From an uncultured Lachnospiraceae bacterium (GTDB taxonomy: Bacteria; Bacillota; Clostridia; Lachnospirales; Lachnospiraceae), in the NCBI GenBank assembly GCA_934432595.1, contig CAKRYR010000001.1, forward strand, positions 124,001 to 188,000: a DNA stretch of 64,000 bases, given 5' to 3'. Shown in pieces: positions 27,272 through 35,719 of this stretch (position 1 is its first letter; the number at the start of each line of letters is the position of its first letter). Below the pieces are notes generated by a model. It searched no databases. It was not told where the DNA came from and was given only the letters and a program-made list of their open reading frames with translations. The position numbers and the translations under genes were made by a program.

Positions 27272-27668
27272 TTAATTACCAACTCCTTTTAATAATCTTT
27301 ATATTTTATAAACATACTTTGTATTATCTGACATAGGTTCCACATCCTATGTCAGATAGACAAAATATACGTTTAATATTGATAGACATCCAAATCCTTT
27401 TTATTTGAGGAGTGAATTTTTTAAGAGTCTTTAACTCTTTGATTTTATGATTTTTTAAAAAAGATTAGTCATCTATCAACGCAATTTACTATACACTAAA
27501 CTTTGGCATTTGTGATAAATTCTTGACGAATAACCTGTTTTGCCTGACGAATGACCTGTTTTTACTTTTTCCCTTCCAAAAATAAGCATATTTCCCCATA
27601 TGTTTTCTTGATTTTTACAATATTTTCATATATAATAGTTATGGTTTTTTAAGGAAAATTATAAAAAT
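27272..27668. promoter_or_regulatory. Regulatory gap between metzincin and ankyrin-like genes
   Basis: A gap of about 400 bases with no gene. It holds the 27325-27358 hairpin, and two direct repeats TGACGAATAACCTGTTTT (27524-27541) and TGACGAATGACCTGTTTT (27545-27562), 17 of 18 bases alike and 21 bases apart. On the minus strand they read ACAGGTTAT and ACAGGTCAT spaced by 12, like LytTR-type sites (ACAGTT-N12-ACAGTT). A minus-strand -10-like TATAGT follows near 27490 without a good -35, as expected for an activated promoter. Confidence 0.45.
27325..27358. repeat. Perfect 13-bp stem-loop upstream of the metzincin gene
   Basis: Arms TATCTGACATAGG and CCTATGTCAGATA are perfect complements with an 8-base loop. 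It lies 54 bases upstream of the metzincin start, inside its likely leader. There is no T-run, so a terminator is unlikely; an operator or an RNA stem are the options. Confidence 0.7.
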
Positions 27669-27689
27669 TTGTACTTAAGGGGTACAGAA

Positions 27690-29288
27690 ATGAGGAGAAG
27701 TATGAAAAAAATATTTTTAAACACACTTGTCTCTTTGGCAAGTATTTTTTTACTAATTGCTCTAGGTTTGTTCTGTTATAATATATTTTTTTATCAACCA
27801 GAACAAATGTACAATGGTATCTTTAATAATAATCTCACATCAGTGAAATCTTTAATTAATTCCGGCATGGATATTAATAAATACAAATATAGTATTACTG
27901 AATCTGACAATGTTTTAGATGATGTTTATTTTAAAGGTACACCTGAAATGGGGAAACTATTAATAGCTAATGGTGTCAATGTCGATGAAAAGCTTATTGT
28001 AGGTGATAATGCCCTATTTATAGCTACTTATATGGATGACATTCAATTATGCCAAATGATTATCAATCGCGGAGTAGATATTAATAAAACAGATAAAGAT
28101 GGCTATACTGTATTTGACTACGCTATTATGTATGGCGATGATAACATTTATGAATATTATTTAAATAATTGGTTCACACCAAATTCTCACAATATCACTT
28201 CATCATTATTCAGAGAAAATGACGAAACTGGAGAACTTACAGATATAAGTAGTTTTGAAAGGACAAAACAATTAATCAAAATTTGTAACGACAAAGATAT
28301 AGACACTGGTCTAGAGCCTATTATTGAAAAAGCTTATTTGGGAAAGTCTAAAGATGTAATCAAACTATGTACACAAAAAAACCTAGATAGATTAACAAAT
28401 TCAGATAAGCATTTACTTAGCTATGTATGTGCTGCTTTTTGTAATATTGATACACTAAAAAAACTAAAAGATGAAGATATAGATATTACATATTTCAATA
28501 ACTACTATATTGACACATTAAGGTGTTCTGCTGCTTATAATTCTGATAAAGTAATAGAATACTTAATAAAAGAATGTAAGGATATAAGCAAGAGACACAA
28601 GACAAAAGATATTGACATAGAAACAGAAGTTATAGATTATACTCCACTTGATTATGTAATAGCAAATGACAATAAGAAAATGATGAATAAACTTATTGAT
28701 AAGGGTTGTAAACCTGGCGATGTTACATATGAATTGTATTCTGAAATATATAATAAAGATATCTTAGAATATCTTGCTAAAAAAATTGAAAATCAAGATG
28801 AATCAGACATTGAAACTATACTAAATGAATGTGTTGATGCTAATAATACTAAAGCTTTAAAGGCATTAATAGAATGCATTAAGCCTTCAATATTAAGAGA
28901 ATTAACTGCTTGTACATATAGTGAACAATTGCCAAAGAAAGAAATTATTAATTTACTAACAGATAACAGCATAACTATTGACTATAAATCTATGCTTATA
29001 ACAGCAATTAAAAATCATGATATGAAGATGACTAAATCTATAGTTAATAATTTAGATTCATTAGATTTTGGTTATAATGAAGATACTATTCCTATTGCTG
29101 TTGCTATTAAAGTTGGTGACAAAGAAATATTTGATTATCTTGTTAATAGTGGTGCTCCATTGGATATCAAGTATTCTATAAATAAGAGTATCCATACATT
29201 AGTAAGAGAAAATAATTATTCTAAGGAATTTAAACTTCATATTTACAAAACTTGTTTTAAAAAAATAGGCATTCGGGGACTTTTTTAG
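27690..29288 (+). CDS. Membrane-anchored ankyrin-repeat-like protein
   Basis: A 532-residue protein with an N-terminal membrane segment (residues about 12-33, IFLNTLVSLASIFLLIALGL) and a long helical-repeat region. Ankyrin-like signatures are seen around residues 110-150 (NALFIATYMDDIQLCQMIIN, then GVDINKTDKDGYTVFDYAI) and near the C-terminus (GVDINK-like and NSGAPLDIKYS). The rest is more divergent. It starts at the ATG at 27690, 7 bases after AAGGGG. It stands alone, divergent from the metzincin gene. Binding partner unknown. Confidence 0.8.
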   Translation: MRRSMKKIFLNTLVSLASIFLLIALGLFCYNIFFYQPEQMYNGIFNNNLTSVKSLINSGMDINKYKYSITESDNVLDDVYFKGTPEMGKLLIANGVNVDEKLIVGDNALFIATYMDDIQLCQMIINRGVDINKTDKDGYTVFDYAIMYGDDNIYEYYLNNWFTPNSHNITSSLFRENDETGELTDISSFERTKQLIKICNDKDIDTGLEPIIEKAYLGKSKDVIKLCTQKNLDRLTNSDKHLLSYVCAAFCNIDTLKKLKDEDIDITYFNNYYIDTLRCSAAYNSDKVIEYLIKECKDISKRHKTKDIDIETEVIDYTPLDYVIANDNKKMMNKLIDKGCKPGDVTYELYSEIYNKDILEYLAKKIENQDESDIETILNECVDANNTKALKALIECIKPSILRELTACTYSEQLPKKEIINLLTDNSITIDYKSMLITAIKNHDMKMTKSIVNNLDSLDFGYNEDTIPIAVAIKVGDKEIFDYLVNSGAPLDIKYSINKSIHTLVRENNYSKEFKLHIYKTCFKKIGIRGLF

Positions 29289-29349
29289 AGAATTCTAATG
29301 AATTCTAATGACGATTTATTTTTTATATTCGTGAAGGGATTCTAGTGAC

Positions 29350-29402
29350 GACTTGTTCATTTATACTTCCAATGTAGCATATAAGTGAACAAGTCTTTTT
29401 TT
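29350..29402 (+). terminator. Intrinsic terminator of the ankyrin-like gene
   Basis: A long stem (GACTTGTTCA and neighbours, 29350-29364, with 29381-29395) followed by seven T. It stands about 60 bases after the stop codon. Just before it lie two copies of TTCTA[A/G]TGACGA at 29303 and 29340. Confidence 0.85.
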
Positions 29403-29514
29403 CTATTTTTTTCCAAATATACAACATTGGAAATCATTTTTTCACAGCTAATTTTCTATATATATAACTAATTTATTAGCGGTCTAGTAAAATCCAAACA
29501 TTTATTCTTTTTAT

Positions 29515-29543
29515 TTGCAAAAAAGCTTTATTTATAGTATACT
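29515..29543 (+). promoter_or_regulatory. Sigma-A promoter of the topoisomerase pair
   Basis: TTGCAA, 17 bases, TATACT. It lies about 115 bases before the start of the B-subunit gene. Confidence 0.65.
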
Positions 29544-29656
29544 ATTTAAGGTTATATATATTTTTAAATGAATGGTTTTTTAATATATAATACATAAATT
29601 GAATATTAAGTTTTATATGAGACTTAATAATTATTTTTCTTATACTGGAGGAGATT

Positions 29657-31588
29657 ATGGAACAATATGATGGAAGTCAAATTGTGATTCTTGAAGGTCT
29701 TGAAGCTGTTCGTAAGCGTCCTGGTATGTACATTGGAAGTACTGGAACTAGAGGTCTTCATCACTTAATTTGGGAAATAATAGATAATGGAATAGATGAG
29801 CATTTAGCTGGTTATTGTTCTGAGATTAGCGTTACCCTTGAGAAAGATGGAGCTATCTCAATTCAAGATAATGGTCGTGGTATACCAGTAGATTTACATC
29901 CAACAAAAAAAATTCCTACTGTCCGTGTTGTATATACAATACTTCATGCCGGTGGTAAGTTTGGTAATTCTGTATATAAAGTATCAGGTGGTCTACACGG
30001 TGTAGGTGCATCAGTTGTTAATGCCCTATCTACCAAGCTATCTGTTGAAGTAAAAAGAGATGGTAAAGTATATAGAGATGAATATGAAAATGGTGGACAT
30101 CCTATAACTAAACTTGAAAATGGATATCTACCTGTGGTAGGAACTTGTAAAAAATCGGATACTGGTACAAAAGTTACATTTTATCCTGATCCTACTATAT
30201 TTGAAACTATAGAATTTAAACCAGAAACTATTCGTAAGAAATTAAAAGAAATAGCTTTCTTAAATAAAAATCTTAAGATTAATTTTGTAGATAAGATAAA
30301 CGGCGACGAAAGAGTTTACTTAGAGGAATTCGGTATCAAGAGTTTTGTTTCCTATCTTAATCGTGAAGCTACAGTTATTCATGATGAACCTATCTATATA
30401 GAAGGAACAAGTGGTGACATTGATGTGGAAGTCGCATTCCAGTACACTAATGGCTACAGTGAACAAATCAATGCCTATTGTAATAGAATAAATGTTGTTG
30501 ATGGTGGTACTCTAGTTACAGGTTTCAAGATGGCTCTTACAAGAGTTATGAATCAATATGCTAGAGAACTTGGTGTGTTAAAAGATAAAGATGAAAATTT
30601 TGATGGTAAGGATATACGTAATGGTATAGTTGCGATTATATCTATTAAACACCCTGACCCTCAATTTGAAGGACAGACTAAAACCAAACTAGGTAATACA
30701 GATGCCAAAACTGCAGTTGATGATGTATTTAATATAGAAGTTCAAAGATATCTTGATAAAAATGTTGAAATTCTAAAGACAATACTTGATAATTCAATGA
30801 AATCATATAATGCTAGAAAAGCTGGTGATAAAGCACGTAACGCAGTTCTTAAACAACTTAATGACGTAGATACAAGATCTAAACTAGCTTCATGTTCTTC
30901 TAAGAAACCTGAAGAATGTGAAATCTACATAGTCGAAGGAGATTCTGCCGGTGGTACTGTTAAAACAGCTCGTAACAGAAGAACTCAAGCTGTTCTACCT
31001 CTAAGAGGTAAAATACTTAATGTAGAAAAAGCTACTTTAGAAAAGATATTAGTAAATAATGAAATAAAAACTATGATTGCTACTTTTGGATGTGGTATTG
31101 GTGATGAGTTTGATATAAATAAACTTAAATATGATAAGATTATTATCTTAACCGATGCCGACGTAGATGGTGCTCACATTAGTACTCTTCTACTTACATT
31201 CTTCTATAGATTTATGCCTGAACTAATCTTAGAAGGCAAAGTTTACCGTGGTCTTCCACCACTATATTTAGTCGAATATGAAGATGTGATTAAAGGTAAG
31301 AAAACAAAAAGCAAACAATATATATATAATGATTTTGGACTTGAGAAATTCAGAAAGAATTCTGGAAAGAAAATTTTAAATCTTCAACGCTACAAAGGTC
31401 TTGGTGAAATGGATGCTGAGCAGTTATGGGAAACAACTCTTGACCCTGCACAGAGAACTTTAGCCCAAGTTACTATTAGTGATACTGTTGAAGCTGATGA
31501 AATTACTACTACTCTTATGAGCAGTAACGTTCCTCCTCGCCGTGAATTCATTATGGAGGAGGCTCAATATGCCAAAATTGATATTTAG
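29657..31588 (+). CDS. parE: Type IIA DNA topoisomerase, B subunit (GyrB/ParE)
   Basis: The ATPase subunit of a type IIA topoisomerase, 643 residues. It has the GHKL ATPase motifs (DNGIDEH, DNGRGIP, GGLHGVGASVVNAL), the transducer QTKTKLGN, and the TOPRIM motifs EGDSAGG and ILTDADVDGAHI. It works with the A subunit encoded next. The call as topoisomerase IV rests on the A subunit lacking a GyrA box and on the absence of dnaA or recF nearby. QTKTKLGN is a gyrase-like feature, so the type is not certain. GGAGGAG precedes the ATG. Confidence 0.85.
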   Translation: MEQYDGSQIVILEGLEAVRKRPGMYIGSTGTRGLHHLIWEIIDNGIDEHLAGYCSEISVTLEKDGAISIQDNGRGIPVDLHPTKKIPTVRVVYTILHAGGKFGNSVYKVSGGLHGVGASVVNALSTKLSVEVKRDGKVYRDEYENGGHPITKLENGYLPVVGTCKKSDTGTKVTFYPDPTIFETIEFKPETIRKKLKEIAFLNKNLKINFVDKINGDERVYLEEFGIKSFVSYLNREATVIHDEPIYIEGTSGDIDVEVAFQYTNGYSEQINAYCNRINVVDGGTLVTGFKMALTRVMNQYARELGVLKDKDENFDGKDIRNGIVAIISIKHPDPQFEGQTKTKLGNTDAKTAVDDVFNIEVQRYLDKNVEILKTILDNSMKSYNARKAGDKARNAVLKQLNDVDTRSKLASCSSKKPEECEIYIVEGDSAGGTVKTARNRRTQAVLPLRGKILNVEKATLEKILVNNEIKTMIATFGCGIGDEFDINKLKYDKIIILTDADVDGAHISTLLLTFFYRFMPELILEGKVYRGLPPLYLVEYEDVIKGKKTKSKQYIYNDFGLEKFRKNSGKKILNLQRYKGLGEMDAEQLWETTLDPAQRTLAQVTISDTVEADEITTTLMSSNVPPRREFIMEEAQYAKIDI

Positions 31589-31635
31589 CCTTTTCTAGGG
31601 TATATAAAAAATACAATAAGGAGATTAGATACATT

Positions 31636-33891
31636 ATGTCTACTACATTAGAGAATGATAATATTATACAGTTAGATTTTTCAGAGGAAATGAGAAATTC
31701 ATATAGAGATTATGCTATGAGTGTAATTATCTCTAGAGCTTTACCTGATGTGCGTGATGGTTTAAAGCCTGTTCAAAGAAGAATTCTATATGCAATGAGT
31801 GAACTTGGTTTATCTCCAGATAAACCACATAGAAAGAGTGCTCGTATCGTCGGTGATACTATGGGTAAATACCATCCACATGGTGATTCTTCTATATATG
31901 ATGCACTTGTTCATATGTCAGAGGATTATTCTTTATCTGTACCTCTTATTGATGGTCATGGTAATTTTGGTTCTATCGATGGTGATAGTGCTGCTGCCAT
32001 GCGTTATACAGAAGCACGTCTTTCACCTGGAGCTATGACATTACTCACTAACCTTGATAAAGGTCTAGTTGATTATATGCCAAACTTTGATAATAGTGAA
32101 AAGGAACCTATGGTTTTACCAGCTATGATTCCTAACTTACTTATAAATGGAACAACAGGTATTGCTGTTGGTATGGCAACTAATATACCACCTCATAATC
32201 CTTCCGAGGTAATTGATGGTGTTATTGCCTGTATCGATAAACCAAGTATAAGTGTTTATGAATTAATGCAATATATACTAGCTCCTGATTTTCCAACTGG
32301 TGGAACAATTGTTAACCAATCTGCTCTTCTTCCTATGTATGAAACAGGTGAAGGTAGATTAAAAGTTAGAGCAAAAACAGTAATAGAAAAAGGTGAATAT
32401 GGCCGTCAAAATATAGTTATTACCGAAATACCTCATACAGTTGCAGGTAATAAAACTAAACTAGTTGAAAGCTTATCTTCTCTTATGAGAGATAAGGTAT
32501 TTGATGAAATATATGACGTAAGAGATGAATCTTCTAAAGAAGGTATAAGAATTGTAATAGAAGTTAAGAAAGATAGAGATGTTCAAAATCTTCTAAATGG
32601 ATTGTACAAAAAGACAGCTATGGAAGATACTTATAGTGTTAATTTACTTGCTGTTAAAAACCAACAGCCAATTGTATTTAACCTAAAAACTCTTATAACA
32701 GAGTTTATCTCATTCCAAAAAGATTTATATACTAAAGAATATACTCATTTATTAGAAAAATCAGAAGCAAGACTTGAAGTTGTAAATGGTTTAATTCTTG
32801 CAACTGATCTTATAGATTTAATTATAGAAATACTTAGAGGTTCTTCTTCTATAAAGCAAGCAAAAGACTGCTTAATTAATGGTACTGTTGCCGATATTAA
32901 CTTCAAATCAAATGCTTCAAGAATGCAAGCCCTTACACTTAGATTTACACAGAGCCAAGCAGATGCAATTCTTGCTATGCCACTTAGTAGGTTAGTTGGC
33001 TTGGAACTTCGAAAATTAGTTGAAGAACAAGGTTCATTAATAACTAAAATTGCTGAATATCGTACAGTTTTAGGCAGTGAACATGAATTATTTAAGGTTA
33101 TAAAGAAACGTCTACGTGAATTTAAAAAGCAATTTAACACTCCGCGTAAGACAACACTTACTGAAGTAGTAAATTGTGATTATAAGGAAGAGGTTAAAAT
33201 TGAAGATATCTATGTTCTTATTGATAAATTTGGATACACTAAATCAGTTGATACAGCAAGTATGGCTCGTGTATCTGAAGATACAATTAATGAATATGCG
33301 CATGTTATACCAATGAAAAGTGATGACAAATTATGCGTATTTACTGCTGAGGGAAATATGTATCAAGTCAAAGCTGCTACTATTCCAAGAGTAAAAATGA
33401 GAGATAAAGGTACATTAATTGGTAACCTTTGTAAAGTCGGCAATGAAGACATAATTAGATATATTAACTTCGAAAAATTATTTGAATCACAATTAGCATT
33501 TACTACAAAAAAAGGTTTTGTAAAACTTGTAAGTGGTGCAGAATTTGAAACAAATAGATTCCAAATTGCTGCTACTAAACTTGAAACTGATGATGCAGTC
33601 GCTGGAATATCAGTAATCAGTGCTGAAAAAGCACTATCTGGCGACATGAAATATATTATACTTACTGAAAAAGGTGCATCCTTAGGATTTAACCTTGAAG
33701 AAGTAAGCGAACTTAAGAAAACAAGCCGCGGTGTAAAAGGTATCGACCTATCTAAAGATGATTTTGTTTCTTACTCAACTGTTCTTCCTATGAGTGCTGA
33801 AACATTTGAATATAATAGCAAAACACTATCTGCTAAGAAAGTTCGCACAAGAAAACGAGGTGCAAAAGGTCAAAATGCAAACCTAGAATAG
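31636..33891 (+). CDS. parC: Type IIA DNA topoisomerase, A subunit (GyrA/ParC)
   Basis: The DNA-cleaving subunit, 751 residues. The catalytic tyrosine is in AAAMRYTEARL near residue 122; KPVQRRILYAM, GKYHPHGDSS and the GHGNFGSIDGD loop are all intact. The C-terminal beta-pinwheel is present but no QRRGGKG-type GyrA box is seen; at the matching place it reads TASMARVSEDT. PRVKMRDKGTLIGNL resembles ParC. This points to topoisomerase IV (decatenation) rather than supercoiling gyrase. It starts 47 bases after the B gene. Confidence 0.85.
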   Translation: MSTTLENDNIIQLDFSEEMRNSYRDYAMSVIISRALPDVRDGLKPVQRRILYAMSELGLSPDKPHRKSARIVGDTMGKYHPHGDSSIYDALVHMSEDYSLSVPLIDGHGNFGSIDGDSAAAMRYTEARLSPGAMTLLTNLDKGLVDYMPNFDNSEKEPMVLPAMIPNLLINGTTGIAVGMATNIPPHNPSEVIDGVIACIDKPSISVYELMQYILAPDFPTGGTIVNQSALLPMYETGEGRLKVRAKTVIEKGEYGRQNIVITEIPHTVAGNKTKLVESLSSLMRDKVFDEIYDVRDESSKEGIRIVIEVKKDRDVQNLLNGLYKKTAMEDTYSVNLLAVKNQQPIVFNLKTLITEFISFQKDLYTKEYTHLLEKSEARLEVVNGLILATDLIDLIIEILRGSSSIKQAKDCLINGTVADINFKSNASRMQALTLRFTQSQADAILAMPLSRLVGLELRKLVEEQGSLITKIAEYRTVLGSEHELFKVIKKRLREFKKQFNTPRKTTLTEVVNCDYKEEVKIEDIYVLIDKFGYTKSVDTASMARVSEDTINEYAHVIPMKSDDKLCVFTAEGNMYQVKAATIPRVKMRDKGTLIGNLCKVGNEDIIRYINFEKLFESQLAFTTKKGFVKLVSGAEFETNRFQIAATKLETDDAVAGISVISAEKALSGDMKYIILTEKGASLGFNLEEVSELKKTSRGVKGIDLSKDDFVSYSTVLPMSAETFEYNSKTLSAKKVRTRKRGAKGQNANLE

Positions 33892-33963
33892 TCGTATATA
33901 TAGATAGTATATATAATAATTATTTGTTATATATATAAAATTCAAAATATTAAACTTATATAT

Positions 33964-34008
33964 AACTCCCCTATTATAGACATTTTTACTATATATAGGG
34001 GAGTTTTC
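33964..34008 (+). terminator. Terminator after the topoisomerase genes
   Basis: Perfect 11-base arms AACTCCCCTAT and ATAGGGGAGTT with a 20-base AT loop, ending in TTTT. It lies about 75 bases after the A-subunit stop, between convergent genes. Confidence 0.85.
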
Positions 34009-34039
34009 CCACAAAATCTCCTCAATCCACAAAACACAT

Positions 34040-34066
34040 AGAACAAAGAGTCGCTTGCGACTCTTT
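34040..34066. repeat. 10-bp stem-loop, shared repeat copy
   Basis: AAAGAGTCGC (34045-34054) pairs with GCGACTCTTT (34057-34066). The stretch 34040-34060, starting AGAACAAAGAGTCGC, occurs again exactly at 54029-54049. It lies between the convergent topoisomerase and cysteine desulfurase genes and could stop transcripts from the minus side. Confidence 0.7.
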
Positions 34067-34127
34067 CGCGTGCGAGTGGGAACGCAGTTCAAATTATTAT
34101 GTTCACTGTGATTTTCTCCACATTTAA

Positions 34128-35282
34128 TTATATTTCTCTTAAGTTTTCCACGTTCTCTACTATTTTTTCCACAACATAATCTAAATCTTCATATGTAATA
34201 CTTTTATCTAATGTCATACGTATTGAACTTAATGCTATCTCATCATCCTTATTTAATGCCTTTAATACATATGACGGTTCAATAATACTAGCGTTACATG
34301 CCGACCCTGTAGAAACAAATATTCCATCTCTACTCAATTGGTCAACCAATACTACTCCCTCAACCCCCTCTATACTAATATTTATGTTATTGGCAACTCT
34401 TCTATCTAAGTCACCATTTATTTCAACTCCATCTAATTTATTAATTATATTTTCTAATAAATAGTCTCTCTTTTTCCTAATTTCAATGTTTATCCCACTA
34501 TTAAATTCATCAATTATATTCTTTACTGCAACTCCCATAGATGCAATTCCAGCTACATTTTCAGTTCCTGGTCTCATCCCATATTCTTGGGTTCCCCCAA
34601 AAATACTCTTTTCAAATTCTATACCTTTTCTCTTATATAGTACACCAACTCCCTTTGATGCCTGAATTTTATGTCCAGATATACTCATTAAATCAATATT
34701 ATCTATATCAATGGATATTTTTCCAAAGCCTTGCACAGCATCTGTATGAAATAGAATATTTCTAGAATGAGCTAATTTACCAATTTCATTAATTGGCATA
34801 ATAGTTCCAATCTCATTATTAACAGACATAACACTAATAAGTATAGTATTATCTTTAATTGAATTCTCCACACTATCTAAACTAAGCAAACCATTTTCAT
34901 CAACATCCAAATATGTCACTTCATACCCTATATTTTCAAGATGTCTACAAGTATTTAAAACTGCTTTATGTTCAATCTTAGTTGTAATAATATGCCCAAC
35001 GTTAGTATCACTTTTCTTAATACGATTTGCTTTACACACTCCCATTATAGCCATATTATCAGCTTCAGTTGCTCCTGAAGTAAATATAATTTCTTCTTTA
35101 TCCACACCTAATGCATCAGCTATAACTTTTCTACTCTCTTCTACTATTTTTCTAGAATTTCTCCCTAATCTATGCATTGAAGAAGGATTAGCATAATTAT
35201 CTTGCAAACACTTACACATTACATCATATGCATCCTTTGATAACTTAGTTGTAGCTGCATTATCCAAATATACTTCTTTCAT
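34128..35282 (-). CDS. Cysteine desulfurase, NifS/IscS type
   Basis: A PLP enzyme that takes sulfur from cysteine for iron-sulfur clusters or tRNA thiolation. At 384 residues it shows YLDNAATTK at the start, TSGATEADN, the PLP lysine in SGHKIQASKGVG, and the catalytic cysteine in STGSACN. No iscU or thiI gene is next to it. It is the last gene of the run that starts with the ABC transporter at 40.7 kb; whether it belongs functionally to the peptide cluster is unknown. GAGGGG precedes the ATG. Confidence 0.94.
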   Translation of the reverse strand: MKEVYLDNAATTKLSKDAYDVMCKCLQDNYANPSSMHRLGRNSRKIVEESRKVIADALGVDKEEIIFTSGATEADNMAIMGVCKANRIKKSDTNVGHIITTKIEHKAVLNTCRHLENIGYEVTYLDVDENGLLSLDSVENSIKDNTILISVMSVNNEIGTIMPINEIGKLAHSRNILFHTDAVQGFGKISIDIDNIDLMSISGHKIQASKGVGVLYKRKGIEFEKSIFGGTQEYGMRPGTENVAGIASMGVAVKNIIDEFNSGINIEIRKKRDYLLENIINKLDGVEINGDLDRRVANNINISIEGVEGVVLVDQLSRDGIFVSTGSACNASIIEPSYVLKALNKDDEIALSSIRMTLDKSITYEDLDYVVEKIVENVENLREI

Positions 35283-35317
35283 AATTATCCCCTCTTCACT
35301 GACATCAAAACTATAAA

Positions 35318-35644
35318 CTATACATTTACAATATTTTCATGTCTAAATATAATCGTAGTTGCTCTATCTCCAAAATCTATACTTTGAGTATATTCTTTAG
35401 GTAAATCTCCTACATATAAATGTCCCTCTAATTTTCTATCTATCCCTTTAAGATACTTTGTAAAAGCCTTATATACATTATTACGTATACAAGTTCTAAT
35501 AACTACACATGGTTCATCATTACTATACTCTTTCTTACTAGTAGCCAATACATAATCCTCATATAATGGCAATTCATTTAATTGCATACCTCTAACTAAC
35601 TTATTCTCATTATCCAATATGTCAATATAAATATTCTTTTTCAT
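35318..35644 (-). CDS. Small conserved-looking protein, unknown
   Basis: A 108-residue soluble protein (MKKNIYIDILDNENKLVRGM start) with mixed alpha/beta character and no membrane segment. It has no motif I recognise. It sits 35 bases ahead of the cysteine desulfurase and has GAGG 8 bases before its ATG, so it is probably co-translated with it. In front lies a 13-base tandem repeat. Confidence 0.65.
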   Translation of the reverse strand: MKKNIYIDILDNENKLVRGMQLNELPLYEDYVLATSKKEYSNDEPCVVIRTCIRNNVYKAFTKYLKGIDRKLEGHLYVGDLPKEYTQSIDFGDRATTIIFRHENIVNV

Positions 35645-35656
35645 TTTCTTTGCCTC

Positions 35657-35703
35657 TTAATCATTTAACTTAATCATTTAACTTAATCATTTAACTTAAT
35701 CAT
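35657..35703. repeat. 13-bp tandem repeat, 3.6 copies
   Basis: The unit TTAATCATTTAAC is repeated exactly three times plus 8 bases. It fills the gap between the thioredoxin-CcdA gene and the 108-residue gene, just ahead of its ribosome binding site. Confidence 0.95.
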
Positions 35704-35719
35704 ATTAATAGTTTCTATT

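Noticed and set aside
29403..29656. Replication origin near the topoisomerase genes
   Set aside because: No dnaA, dnaN or recF genes and no cluster of DnaA boxes are seen.
33883..34092. Minus-strand 69-codon frame between topoisomerase and desulfurase genes
   Set aside because: It runs through the terminator and repeat hairpin, has no ribosome binding site and no domain.
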